From Methanosalsum natronophilum (GTDB lineage: Archaea; Halobacteriota; Methanosarcinia; Methanosarcinales; Methanosarcinaceae), in the NCBI RefSeq assembly GCF_024808815.1, contig NZ_JANUCS010000008.1:1-64000 (forward strand): a stretch of DNA of 64,000 nucleotides. Reading direction: 5' to 3'. Below the pieces are notes generated by a model that was not told the DNA's origin, made no database searches, and was given only the letters and a program-made list of their open reading frames with translations. This document shows positions 44,735-53,874 of this stretch, in pieces. The position numbers and the translations under genes are program-made. Position 1 is the first letter of the stretch. Each line of letters begins with the position of its first letter.

Positions 44735-45212
44735 AAAGACAAATATATTGCCTTAAATTCAAAAAACAAGTAGTGTGAGTCATCTTTATTTTCTCTTAAA
44801 CTCCAGAAAGAACATTTTGCAATAAAAGAGAAATAGTAGAAGTAAAATTGATACAGAGCTCGAGTGAAAGGAACAAGAAGCTACCAAAAAATTACGTTCT
44901 TTTTGATGCTGAAAGTACACTCCAGACAAAGTTAACTGAGATTGATGAAGAAGAAACTTTTAAAATACTTCATGATAAATTTGTACCTGAAAGAGAAGGA
45001 TTTTTATGCATCAAATCAATCAAGAATGTGACAGTAAACGCTGATTTTGCTTGAAGTAAAGCGAAAGAAAACATTTATTCAAACCTGGATGCATAAATAA
45101 TATAGCTAGGTTCAAAATCGTTTAAATCATAGTAAAATCAAAAAATAAGTTGAACTTTCAAATTCTTTTTTTTTATGATTAAAAAAATACCGTACAATAG
45201 CACACTTAGGTT
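44735..45212 (+). mobile_element. Decayed IS1634-type remnant, related to the intact copy
   Basis: Only the 3' part of the transposase is recognisable. The segment IQSSSERNKKLPKNYVLFDAESTLQTKLTEID matches IQSS-DKNKKLPKKF...VEYSLQTKLAEID of the intact copy, and REGFLCIKS matches REGFFCLRS. The DNA after it also aligns with the intact 3' end (…CATTTATTCAAAC… / …CATTTATTCCAAC…). The right repeat is present in degenerate form, ATAGCACACTTAGG, near 45199-45212. The 5' half and left end are gone. Several stops and indels make it inactive. It shows that this IS group has been in the lineage for long. Confidence 0.85.
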
Positions 45213-45313
45213 ATTAAGGAGTAAAAAAACAAATAAATAAATAAATAGTATTCACTCAATATATTTCAGCAAACATGAAATTATTATAAAAGTAAACTCT
45301 ATGTTGATAGAAG

Positions 45314-45619
45314 GTGAGCAAATTGGAAAAAGTAGAAAAGAATAAAGAAAATCTAATGAAATGTATTTGTATGAAGAAATGTCCTAGCTATACATTTGCC
45401 TGTAAAGTTAAATCAATGCCGTCGAATACCGCAGAATTACTTAAAGGTGTAACTAAAGGGGATTTGTCAGAGACTGAACATTTAGAAGGGGTCTTTTGTG
45501 CATTTGGGAAAAGTAACTGTATAGTTGATGAGAAAGGATGTGTTTGTCCTGACTGTGAAGTATATAAGAATAATAACCTTTCAAATATGTATTACTGTCT
45601 AATTGAAGGAGGTAGATAA
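45314..45619 (+). CDS. DUF2769 cysteine-rich protein
   Basis: 101 residues with twelve cysteines in the DUF2769 pattern: NLMKCICMKKCPSYTFAC near the N-terminus, GVFCAFGKSNC, CVCPDCEVYK, and YYCLIEGG at the end. It probably binds zinc or an iron-sulfur cluster. Common in methanogens with unknown function. GTG start at 45314, with a TTG three codons later as an alternative, both near GAAGGTGA. Confidence 0.85.
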   Translation: MSKLEKVEKNKENLMKCICMKKCPSYTFACKVKSMPSNTAELLKGVTKGDLSETEHLEGVFCAFGKSNCIVDEKGCVCPDCEVYKNNNLSNMYYCLIEGGR

Positions 45620-45807
45620 AGAGCTTTCTTTCAAAGTACAAAATTTTTAAAGTTATTATAAATAGAGGTAATCAAGTATAAATTTCTGGAAGTTGTAACT
45701 AATTAAAAACTTGAAAAATATAAATAGGATTGATTTAATGTATCAATCAAAATATATTTCTTCTATGGGTTAATATTAGATGATTAAAACAAATATATGT
45801 TGCAATA

Positions 45808-46224
45808 TCAGGTTATTGATACTGTTAGTATCATCTCAGGGTAATTTTCTACACTGAAAGTATATGTTCCAAAATCTGTAAACATGTATCTATATACATC
45901 GCCAAACTTTAGTTCTTGATCATCGAATAAACCATCGTTACTTATAAGTGTATATGTATCTAATCTATAATAACTTCTCCAAGAAATTGTATCTCCACGA
46001 TTAATTGTGATCTCCGAAGGTCTCATTACATTATATCCTTCCATTCTTACCAGGTGTCCTTGCCCAGTAACCAGAAACTCTTCATCATTATTTTTGAAAT
46101 CTAAATCACTTTCAGATAGTATTTCTTCTACCTCTTCGAGTTCAGTATCCTCGCTACACCCACTTACAAAAGCGCTCAATATAATGAGTAATCCAATTAA
46201 AGCTATCAATTTATTTGTTACCAT
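45808..46224 (-). CDS. Lipoprotein with degenerate cupredoxin-like domain
   Basis: 138 residues from the ATG at 46224 (GGTGGT upstream). A lipobox LSAFVSGC places a lipidated Cys at residue 23, so it is anchored to the outer face of the membrane. The last 90 residues read like a plastocyanin-type fold (RPSEITINRGDTISWRSYY... FTDFGTYTFSVENYPEMILTVSI). The copper ligands are mostly absent: the first His is Thr, the Cys is Val and the second His is Tyr; only the Met remains. So it is unlikely to carry electrons. Function unknown. Confidence 0.7.
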   Translation of the reverse strand: MVTNKLIALIGLLIILSAFVSGCSEDTELEEVEEILSESDLDFKNNDEEFLVTGQGHLVRMEGYNVMRPSEITINRGDTISWRSYYRLDTYTLISNDGLFDDQELKFGDVYRYMFTDFGTYTFSVENYPEMILTVSIT

Positions 46225-47084
46225 TACAACCACCAAAGCAACTTAAATTCACGTGCAATCATTTCATAATGTTAAAATGTTGCGAAACTCTAAAAAATAA
46301 TATAGTTTAGATTTAGCTTTACTACTATATACACTTGCTGGATTAAAGTAAGTTACTAGGGTTACCTTTCATTAATGAACTTTTGTTCCAGACTTATGTT
46401 GATCCTTATTTTATTTCTTATATCAAAGTGCTCTTTCAGTATCTGAGTAATTCTTGAAGATATAGCTGTAGAATATAGGGAAATTATGGAAAGGCAACAC
46501 ATTGTCAAATCTAACCAAAAGCTTTTCTAGTTTCAAGTTTCCGTTTCATTATTAGTGAACTTGCAGTACAATATTGAGAGATGATACATGATCCATCAAA
46601 TAGCTGAAGGTAATGCAGTCTAGTGCATTGATATTCCAGAGCAACACTCCACCTCTCCTGAATACCCTTATTATGAATAAGTGCTAATGGCACCATTCTA
46701 AGAACAGAGAAATCGCTACCATTGTAGTGCTTCTTTCTTTAGTTGCGATTTGCGCAGGATTCAGGCGTAGAGTCTAGACAATATTAGATAGTATGAGAAT
46801 CTATAAGAATTTCATTCTCATTCATTATTTTAATTATTTAATTTACAATTTTAGTATTATATTGTTATATAAAATTAAGCATGTATAGTGTTGGGTCATT
46901 GAAACTAAATATTTCCATTCATTACTTTGATAAAATAAAAAGTAATCAAAATTTGGAAAAAAAAGCTGACCACTGATTTTTTGTAGAGCGAAACATTTAC
47001 ATAATTCAACCTAGGAAAAATTATCGATATGTTTATGTATTATATGCGATTATAAATGATTTAAGCAAATTGAGGTTAAGTGAA
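46225..47084. other. Long intergenic stretch with gene debris
   Basis: About 860 bp. It contains the remnant described at 46410-46696 and otherwise A/T-rich DNA without recognisable genes. The TPR lipoprotein promoter must lie at its right end (TATGTATTATATGCG near 47033-47047). Confidence 0.45.
46410..46696 (-). pseudogene. Fragment of a decayed gene, possibly a transposase
   Basis: A minus-strand open stretch (46696-46511) encodes a basic, protein-like sequence (LALIHNKGIQERWSVALEY, LQLFDGSCIISQYCTASS, MKRKLETRKAFG). After its stop the text continues in another frame (MLPFHNFPIFYSYIFKNYSDTERAL) down to about 46420. The composition looks like an old gene rather than noise. The family was not recognised; transposase is a guess from the surroundings. 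Confidence 0.4.
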
Positions 47085-47741
47085 ATGAAAATCACAATTC
47101 TTAGATACTTGCTTTTAATCTTTTTGGTTATAGTAACTATTGGTTGTATTGGTGACAATGGGGCTTCAGATGAACAGAGTGATTTCGATTACTATGTTGA
47201 ACGTGGGAACTCATTTTATCAAATTGGGAATTATGAAGATGCAATAAGCATGTACAGTAAAGCATTAGAAATTGATCCTGGAAGATCTTCAAATATATGG
47301 GTATATCGAGCTTCATCTTATTATCTTTTGCAAATGTATTCAAATGCAGCATCAGATTATAAAAGGGCTATTGAATTAGGTACACGTGACATTGAAGTAA
47401 AAAAGTATTATGCGTATTCAGTTTATGGTACTGGCGATTATGAAAACGCTCAGAGGTTATTTAATAATGTATTGGAAAATGAGGCAAATGATCCTGTAAT
47501 ATGGGCTTACTTAGGTTACTCTCAATATGAACGTGGTTATTATGATGATGCATTAATATCGTTTGAAAATGCAATCGAACTAACTCCTGACCCATCATAT
47601 TTAGATTATCATCACCTTGCATATTCACATCATTACTTAGGTAATGAAGAAAAAGCTCTTTATTATTTCGATAAAGCTATTGAGGTAAATCCTTATGATG
47701 AAGAACTAATACAGATGCGTAAAACTTTGTTGGAAAACTAA
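47085..47741 (+). CDS. TPR lipoprotein
   Basis: 218 residues from the ATG at 47085 (TTGAGGT upstream). Signal peptide with lipobox VTIGC, so it is anchored outside the membrane. After a short acidic linker five to six tetratricopeptide repeats follow (AISMYSKALEIDPGRS, AASDYKRAIELG, AQRLFNNVLENEANDP, ALISFENAIELTPDP, ALYYFDKAIEVNPYD). TPRs scaffold protein-protein contacts; the partner is unknown. Surroundings are gene-poor. Confidence 0.9.
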   Translation: MKITILRYLLLIFLVIVTIGCIGDNGASDEQSDFDYYVERGNSFYQIGNYEDAISMYSKALEIDPGRSSNIWVYRASSYYLLQMYSNAASDYKRAIELGTRDIEVKKYYAYSVYGTGDYENAQRLFNNVLENEANDPVIWAYLGYSQYERGYYDDALISFENAIELTPDPSYLDYHHLAYSHHYLGNEEKALYYFDKAIEVNPYDEELIQMRKTLLEN

Positions 47742-47942
47742 ATATTGAACATTTTTTAAGAAGTGACATTTTAAGGAAAAATAAGTCACTTGCCATGTTA
47801 TCATTTTTTTATACTGGCTTATTAAAACTTTCAATAGCTTATTCTATAATTTTAAGTCTGCTGTGCTAATTTTATTTTATTTTAATTCTACATAAAAATA
47901 GTTGTAAAAATTCTATTAAAAACAACCATGTTTAAAATATAT

Positions 47943-47969
47943 ATAATATATAGGAAAACTATATATTAT
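47943..47969. promoter_or_regulatory. Inverted repeat upstream of small ORF
   Basis: ATAATATATAG and CTATATATTAT form an 11-bp dyad around GAAAA, 94 bp before the start of the small ORF. The TATATAG arms resemble the dyad in front of pstS. A regulator site is possible; A/T-rich chance pairing cannot be excluded. Confidence 0.35.
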
Positions 47970-48062
47970 TCTAAAAAATATGTATTAGTGAACTAAGTAT
48001 GAAATAAAAAGATCTTGAGGAATTAACTCAATATATTAGAACAACTTGTAGGAAATATAAAA

Positions 48063-48206
48063 ATGCATAACAGAGAAAAAAATTGCAGTAATAAATTAGA
48101 TAAGGGGAAATTTAGCTGCAAGAAAAAAGCTACAAAGCAAAAAAAAATGGATAGTAATGAATTGGAAATCTATAGGTTTATTTCCGGTGGCTTTGATGCA
48201 AAGTGA
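48063..48206 (+). CDS. Small basic protein, 47 aa (predicted)
   Basis: ATG preceded by GTAGGAAATATAAAA. The product is lysine-rich with two cysteines in the first half (REKNCSNKLDKGKFSCKKKATK) and a more ordinary end (DSNELEIYRFISGGFDAK). No family was recognised. Support is the ribosome-binding site and the protein-like C-terminus. Confidence 0.45.
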   Translation: MHNREKNCSNKLDKGKFSCKKKATKQKKMDSNELEIYRFISGGFDAK

Positions 48207-48420
48207 GAAATTAGATGATTAATAACTAAAATAGAATATCAAATAGTTATGGTATCACTTATTTTAGCCTCAAATAAATGTTAGTTTTTGATATTTATGA
48301 TAATCTATTACCTTGATAGTTACTTTTTTTGTATTTTTCATCCATTGAAATGCTATTTGACCGTTAAATTAGCTCAATGAAAAATCATCTAAAATACCTA
48401 AAATTTATTTATTTTCTTGG

Positions 48421-49491
48421 TTATTTCTTATCACTTGAATTAATATCTTCTCTTCTCATTTCTGCAAGTAATATGGATATCTCTTTTAAAATGGAGTTTG
48501 ACATGGCAAGATGGTCTTTCGTACTCTGGAAATATTTGTTAGCTTCCTTTAATGAATTAGAATCGTTATTTGTATGATCTATTTTTTCAAGTGCAAATTG
48601 ATGTTCAGTTTCAATTATTTCTAAGATTTCCAGGTAATCATCATATAAAAGTTCTAATTCATGAACATCCTTTCCATCATCTGAGAAGTGATGAATTTTC
48701 TTCTCTATTACGTTTACATTTTTGTTGCTACGATTTAAATATTGTTCTATACGCTGACTTGAGAGCTTGAGTGAGATATGTATAGCTTGTTCATTAGCAT
48801 CATGCCATATGTTTCGAACATCTTGAGAAGAATTTATCAACTGATTAATATTATCTATATTCCCTACTCTATTTCTTTGAGACTCTAGTAGGTCAATATA
48901 GTGATCTATCACTTCAATATAAGCTTCCATGTTCTCCATCTCATATGCATTATGCTTAGCATCTTCAAGTTGAATTATCATGTAATCTATTGTGCTGTTC
49001 AAATGCGCTCTTGATGATTCAATAAAGATATCTGAATGTGGAGATACTTGCTTACTCTTAACCATCTCATTCATTTCATGGAAAGCTAAATTTGATTCCT
49101 CATAACTCATTCTAAACTGGATGGCCATATTTCTCCGTTCATGTCCAGGTGGTGTTTCTCGGAAAGTTTGCATTTTGCTCCTCATATCATCTCGTATGAA
49201 GCTCATGTTTTCAAGTTGATCGTCTCGGTGTGATACCTGTCTCTCACTCATATTATCCATTTTATCAAATTGCATTCTAGAGTTTCTGGTAGTTATGATT
49301 TTAGCTTCAGATGAAATTTTTTCAGCAGGTTTATCGATGTTTATATTATTTCTTTGTGTATATGTACTATTATCATTTGAACCATTTAATGTAACTAGAT
49401 TGCTATGTGGTGAATTTACAGAACCTATGGTAACCAACAAAATAATAAAAAAAGTTAGTACTAAAATTATAGTTTTTATGTTATGCCTCAT
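48421..49491 (-). CDS. Secreted helical protein, Asn/Met-rich
   Basis: 356 residues. A signal peptide or membrane anchor (MRHNIKTIILVLTFFIILLVTIGS) is followed by a polar, Asn/Ser-rich region. A largely helical body comes after residue 80 (FDKMDNMSERQVSHRDDQLENMSF, then many heptad-like helices such as HYIDLLESQRNRVGNIDNIN and YDDYLEILEIIETEHQFALEK). No recognised domain. It is followed upstream, on the same strand, by a second secreted protein with similar composition, 44 bp apart. Together they could make an envelope complex. Function unknown. Confidence 0.75.
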   Translation of the reverse strand: MRHNIKTIILVLTFFIILLVTIGSVNSPHSNLVTLNGSNDNSTYTQRNNINIDKPAEKISSEAKIITTRNSRMQFDKMDNMSERQVSHRDDQLENMSFIRDDMRSKMQTFRETPPGHERRNMAIQFRMSYEESNLAFHEMNEMVKSKQVSPHSDIFIESSRAHLNSTIDYMIIQLEDAKHNAYEMENMEAYIEVIDHYIDLLESQRNRVGNIDNINQLINSSQDVRNIWHDANEQAIHISLKLSSQRIEQYLNRSNKNVNVIEKKIHHFSDDGKDVHELELLYDDYLEILEIIETEHQFALEKIDHTNNDSNSLKEANKYFQSTKDHLAMSNSILKEISILLAEMRREDINSSDKK

Positions 49492-49535
49492 TAATAAAAA
49501 ACCTCTATACTGAATAAAATTCCAGATACTTTATT

Positions 49536-50075
49536 TTATGTTCTGAAAGAACCTCTATGTTCAAAGAAATGCTTAATCCTATTTCTAACATTTTCAGGCA
49601 TCCCAGTTTCATTAAATTCTTTATGTGGTCCCCTTTGATTTGAACCAATTTCACTCATATTAGTTCTATTATTAACAAAATCCTTAATTCCATCCTCATT
49701 CAACTTAGACATGTTAGAAGCAATTATGCTACGGTTTCTTTCCACGTTCTTTTGAGTTAAGTTCATATTTATGGCTGAGTTATTTTGTTTAATATTATCG
49801 AATGGACACTCAATGAGATTATTCCCTTCTACTCTTTTCTCAAAAGCGAAGTTCTTAAACATATTTATGCCCTTATTATTTACAAAGCCATTTTCATGAG
49901 AAAATGATTGACGGTGCTCATTTAACTCACAATTCACATAGGTTAAATTACTTTCATTTAATAACTTTTCGTTAATTGCACTCTCAGGTTCAGCAATGGT
50001 AGTAGATACTAAAGCTATTAATAGAGCTATCATTAGTATCGAAATAATAACTGTTTTTCTCATATGATTCCTCAA
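49536..50075 (-). CDS. Secreted Asn-rich protein
   Basis: 179 residues. N-terminal signal peptide (MRKTVIISILMIALLIALVSTTIA after a short MRNH lead). The body is rich in Asn, Glu and Ser (KLLNESNLTYVNCELNEHRQ, NNRTNMSEIGSNQRGPHKEF) with many NxS/T sites for N-glycosylation. It shares the NMS/M-rich style of the next gene downstream, with which it probably forms an operon. No domain recognised. Confidence 0.7.
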   Translation of the reverse strand: MRNHMRKTVIISILMIALLIALVSTTIAEPESAINEKLLNESNLTYVNCELNEHRQSFSHENGFVNNKGINMFKNFAFEKRVEGNNLIECPFDNIKQNNSAINMNLTQKNVERNRSIIASNMSKLNEDGIKDFVNNRTNMSEIGSNQRGPHKEFNETGMPENVRNRIKHFFEHRGSFRT

Positions 50076-50369
50076 TTTTTTACTGTACTTTATTTTGTAA
50101 TAATTTGTTTACAAATGCTATAATGTACGGGTTAAATTTAACAATACTTTTTTTTAACAAACCTTAGAAAAAATAAAACCAATTTTAAAACTTTATAAAA
50201 CTTTCAATATACAATAAATTCTTTATAAAACTTTATTTTTTGATTAGAAAGAAAAATTTTGCTTGAATGGAGTAATATGGAAGTCAAAATTGAGTGTAAT
50301 TTAGCTCTAGACCGAAGTATTCTGTGGGTGGTTTTTTTCTCATGTTAACTTTTCCACAGTAATTTTAAT

Positions 50370-50927
50370 GTCTACTTTATTTGCAGAAGTTGTGGCAGTT
50401 GATGATGTTATTGGAATCGCAAAGGATATTGCATTGAATGGATATGCAAGTTATGAGGAAATGATTAATTCAAGGAAGAAAAATGCTTTAATTATTTCAC
50501 TTTGATGTTATTGGTATGCATCATAAATCTGCCAGGCATTATATGAGTTATATCTGGTCTTTTACAAATAAGTGATATGATGAACTTTGATGCTATCATG
50601 CAGAATTTAGGTCTAATATTTACAGGATTCTTGTTATGATAATTTACGGTATTATAGTGAGTGTTGCTTTAGTAGTAACATATTATACACTTTTTGTAGA
50701 TGAACTTGAACCTATCGATGTATTTAAGAGAGCTTATGATTTCTTTATGGGCAATAAAAGCATCTATATCAATATTGTGGCTACTTACAGTTGTGGTAGT
50801 AATAGCACTTAGTTTTGTTGATGTACTTTTAATGCCTTTTGAATATGTATCTATTATTGTGTTGTTTGCCCTATTTACATTGTGGTGGAAGCTGTTATTT
50901 GGAGTAATATCGATTTCCATGGCATAA
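50370..50927 (+). pseudogene. Decayed membrane-protein gene
   Basis: Pieces of one protein appear in several frames: MSTLFAEVVAVDDVIGIAKD from about 50370, the hydrophobic LMLLVCIINLPGII after a frame change near 50503, SDMMNFDAIMQNLGLIFTGF, IIYGIIVSVALVVTYYTLFVDE, and finally ILWLLTVVVVIALSF... ISISMA up to 50927. Stops and frame changes separate them. The later pieces are hydrophobic, so the ancestor was a multi-helix membrane protein. The family was not recognised. Confidence 0.55.
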
Positions 50928-51019
50928 AACTCTTCTAAATAAGCTTTTATGAGCAACTGTCAATGGTATATACCTATAAGTTGACGTTGTTAAAATGAAA
51001 TTAACTGAATTATTATTTT

Positions 51020-51715
51020 TCAATACCCTCTTCTTAAAATACTGACAAGTTCATCTGAATTAGGTATTTTTTTGTTTCTTATCTGATTGAAAACAGTTTC
51101 AACATCATATTCTATTCTAATTATCTCAAAATTTAATGAAACAGTATCAAACAGAATACAACAAGTTCTGCTATCTCCATCCCGTGGTTGGCCTACAGAA
51201 CCTGCGTTAATGATAGTCTTAGAATCTATATTTCTTCTGAAAGGTACATGTGAATGACCTATAAATACAAAATCTGCTTCTACATCTTCAAGCATGTTTT
51301 TAATTTTATCACTAGAAGTTTCGGGCCTAATATACTCGTATATTGAATTAGGACTCCCATGGGTAAAATAGTATTTATGCCCATCAATTGTTTCTGTTAA
51401 CGATAATGGCAATTTCTTTAAAAAGCTAATGTGTTGTTGTTGAAGTTCTTGAAATGTGAATTCCCTTGTAACCTGTGATAAGTGCTTATATTCATATCCA
51501 CATCCGCAATCAATTCGATTAGCAACGGCATTATCGTGGTTTCCTCGAACTGTAGGTATTTTCATATCTTTTATCAATTCAATACATTCACGTGGCATAG
51601 GTCCATAATCTACAAGATCTCCTAAACAGATAATCTTATCAACTTTAATCTTTCTAAGCACTGTATCTAAAGCAACCAAATTCCCATGAATATCCGAAAT
51701 TATCAACATTTGCAT
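51020..51715 (-). CDS. Metallophosphoesterase, YfcE/MJ0936 type
   Basis: 231 residues with all motifs of the dimetal phosphoesterases: SDIHGN, GDLVDYG, RGNHDNAVA, THGSPN and GHSHVPF, plus NAGSVGQPRD. It hydrolyses phosphomonoesters or diesters with Mn or Fe; small archaeal members of this group act on cyclic nucleotides or nucleotide phosphates in vitro. ATG after GAGGTT. It diverges from the pst operon. Confidence 0.92.
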   Translation of the reverse strand: MQMLIISDIHGNLVALDTVLRKIKVDKIICLGDLVDYGPMPRECIELIKDMKIPTVRGNHDNAVANRIDCGCGYEYKHLSQVTREFTFQELQQQHISFLKKLPLSLTETIDGHKYYFTHGSPNSIYEYIRPETSSDKIKNMLEDVEADFVFIGHSHVPFRRNIDSKTIINAGSVGQPRDGDSRTCCILFDTVSLNFEIIRIEYDVETVFNQIRNKKIPNSDELVSILRRGY

Positions 51716-51869
51716 ATTTGGAACCTCATATTATCTTTCATACCTCATTTTTAGATCCAATAAATCTATAACTATAAAAATATCGTCAACATTGTTCAAA
51801 TTTATTGAAATGGATAGTTAAAACATTGCATTTCATTTTGAATCTATTAATAAAAACCTAATGTATATA

Positions 51870-51890
51870 TTCTATATATAATATATAGAA
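51870..51890. promoter_or_regulatory. 21-bp palindrome in front of pstS
   Basis: TTCTATATAT and ATATATAGAA surround a central A, a perfect dyad about 97 bp before the pstS start. A second copy-like stretch (TATATTATATAGGTAAAATATATAG) follows to about 51921. It may be a regulator site for phosphate control or a composite promoter. Confidence 0.5.
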
Positions 51891-51986
51891 GTATATATAT
51901 TATATAGGTAAAATATATAGTCTAGTTTTTCATTTTTACATTCGTATTGATAGGAAAAATGACTATTAATGGAGATAAGATCGTAT

Positions 51987-52835
51987 ATGGATAGTAAAAT
52001 GAAAAAATTGTTCCTTCTCTCAATAGTGGTTATGATGATCACAATGGTGGGAGTTGGATGCTTGGACCGTGATACGGGTGAACAATTAACAATTACTGGT
52101 TCTTCTACAGTGCTACCTGCATCACAAGCACTTTCAGAAGAATTTATGGTAAAGTATCCTGAACACAGAGTAAGTGTTTCAGGTGGTGGATCAGGTGTGG
52201 GTATTGCTGCAATGATTGATAATGAGATTGATATTGCACAATCTTCACGTGACATGCGACAAGAAGAGATTGATTCAGCTCGTCGAAATAATGTTGAACC
52301 AATAGAACATACCATTGCTTGGGATGGGATAACTTTCGTAGTACACCCAGATAATCCAGTTTCTGAATTGACATTTGAGGAATTGAAAGGAATATATACA
52401 GGCACTATAAGAAACTGGAATGAAGTTGGTGGCGAGGATCGAACTATCAGTGCAGTTTCACGTGATAGTAGTTCTGGAACATATGCTTTCGTAAGGGATG
52501 CTGTTCTAGATGGAGAAGATTATGGATCACATATACTTAGTATGGGAGCTACTGGTGGTATAGTACAGGAAGTATCTCAAAACAGGGGAGCTATTGGATA
52601 TGTTGGATATGCATATCTTGATGATCGTACCAAGGCTTTGTCACTAGATGAAGGTCAAGGGCCAGTACCTCCAACTGCTGAATCCATACAATCCGGTGAT
52701 TATTCACTTGCAAGACCATTACATTTCTATACAAATGGGGAACCAACAGGTTTGACTAAGGAGTTCTTGGACTTTGTGCTTAGTACAGAAGGACAAGATA
52801 TTGTCATGGATGTTGGATATTTCCCAGCACGTTGA
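51987..52835 (+). CDS. pstS: Phosphate ABC transporter, binding protein PstS
   Basis: 282 residues from the ATG at 51987 (GGAGAT ten bases upstream; ATGs at 51969 and 51999 are alternatives). Lipobox MVGVGC anchors it to the membrane. Phosphate-binding motifs: ITGSSTVLPASQALSEEF (loop with Ser/Thr), GGGSGVGIAAMI, SSRDMRQEE, and SRDSSSGTY. It captures phosphate outside the cell. First gene of pstSCAB-phoU, all on the plus strand. Confidence 0.95.
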   Translation: MDSKMKKLFLLSIVVMMITMVGVGCLDRDTGEQLTITGSSTVLPASQALSEEFMVKYPEHRVSVSGGGSGVGIAAMIDNEIDIAQSSRDMRQEEIDSARRNNVEPIEHTIAWDGITFVVHPDNPVSELTFEELKGIYTGTIRNWNEVGGEDRTISAVSRDSSSGTYAFVRDAVLDGEDYGSHILSMGATGGIVQEVSQNRGAIGYVGYAYLDDRTKALSLDEGQGPVPPTAESIQSGDYSLARPLHFYTNGEPTGLTKEFLDFVLSTEGQDIVMDVGYFPAR

Positions 52836-52968
52836 AATAATAAGGTATTGGATGATACTGACTTTACCCAAATTTTCATTTTTTTAAAGTTAGAATGGAT
52901 TTGTGCACCTAGTAGCCTAGCTGCTATTAAAGGTCAGTATATAAATGTAATAATTAAAGGAATGGTTG

Positions 52969-53874
52969 ATGAGAATGTCTTTTAAAAGATGGCACAAAGA
53001 AAAAATGATTGAATCAACATTATTTGCTGTAGCAACTGCTACAGTTTTAATATTGATTTTGATTTTCTTGTTCTTGTTCAGAGACGGATTAGGTCTCTTT
53101 GATACATATTCGTTTTCTACATTTATCACGGGTCAAGCTTGGCATCCGACATCGTATAATCCGCAATATGGATTAGTGCCATTGTTCCTTGGATCACTAT
53201 TAGTAACTTTTGGTGCTATATGCATCTCAGTTCCGTTAGGGATAACTTCAGCTATATATATCTCGGAGATAGCTGATCCGCGAGTTTCTGAGGTACTCAA
53301 GCCTTTTGTAGAGATACTTGCAGGTATACCTTCTGTAGTTTATGGTTTTTTTGGATTGGTGGTACTTGCACCATATATCCAATTATGGTTGGATCTTCCA
53401 ACGGGCCAGGTTGCGCTAACAGGCTCTATAATGTTATCTATTATGGCACTCCCAACAATTATCTCGATTGCAGAAGATGCAATTAGTTCTATACCTTCTT
53501 CTTTGAAGGAAGGATCATTAGCAATGGGTGCTACACGTTGGCAAACTATCTATAAGGTTGTATTACCAGCATCGTTATCAGGCATTTCAGCAGCAGTTAT
53601 ACTAGGTATTGGCCGCGCTATTGGTGAAACTATGACAGTTATGATGGTTACAGGGAATGCTGCGGTAATACCAGGAATGCCTGAAGGTATAATCGAATCT
53701 GTGAGGACAATGACAGCAACCATTGCACTTGAGATGGGTGAAGTGTCTATGGGGAGCGAACATTACCATGCACTGTTTGCAGTGGGTTCCGTCTTGTTCT
53801 TAACAACTTTTATACTTAATTTGATTGCAGATAGGATTAAAAACAGGTATAAATTCAAATTGGAGGGATCCTGA
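52969..53874 (+). CDS. pstC: Phosphate ABC transporter permease PstC
   Basis: 301 residues with six membrane helices and the EAA-type loop (PSSLKEGSLAMGATRWQTIYKVVLPASLSGISAAVILGIGRAIGETM). ATG at 52969 after AAAGGAATGG; a TTG just before is the alternative. Its last base is the first base of pstA (ATGA overlap). A 133-bp gap separates it from pstS. Confidence 0.94.
   Translation: MRMSFKRWHKEKMIESTLFAVATATVLILILIFLFLFRDGLGLFDTYSFSTFITGQAWHPTSYNPQYGLVPLFLGSLLVTFGAICISVPLGITSAIYISEIADPRVSEVLKPFVEILAGIPSVVYGFFGLVVLAPYIQLWLDLPTGQVALTGSIMLSIMALPTIISIAEDAISSIPSSLKEGSLAMGATRWQTIYKVVLPASLSGISAAVILGIGRAIGETMTVMMVTGNAAVIPGMPEGIIESVRTMTATIALEMGEVSMGSEHYHALFAVGSVLFLTTFILNLIADRIKNRYKFKLEGS

Larger units (their letters stand above)
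47742..48420. other. Intergenic stretch with a small ORF and a large inverted repeat
   Basis: 679 bp containing an 11-bp inverted repeat (47943-47969) and a likely small gene (48063-48206), both annotated separately. The remainder is A/T-rich with no further signal. Confidence 0.45.

Noticed and set aside
51870-51920. A/T-rich repeats before pstS as a replication origin
   Set aside because: No Orc1/Cdc6 gene or G-rich origin boxes nearby; promoter function is simpler.
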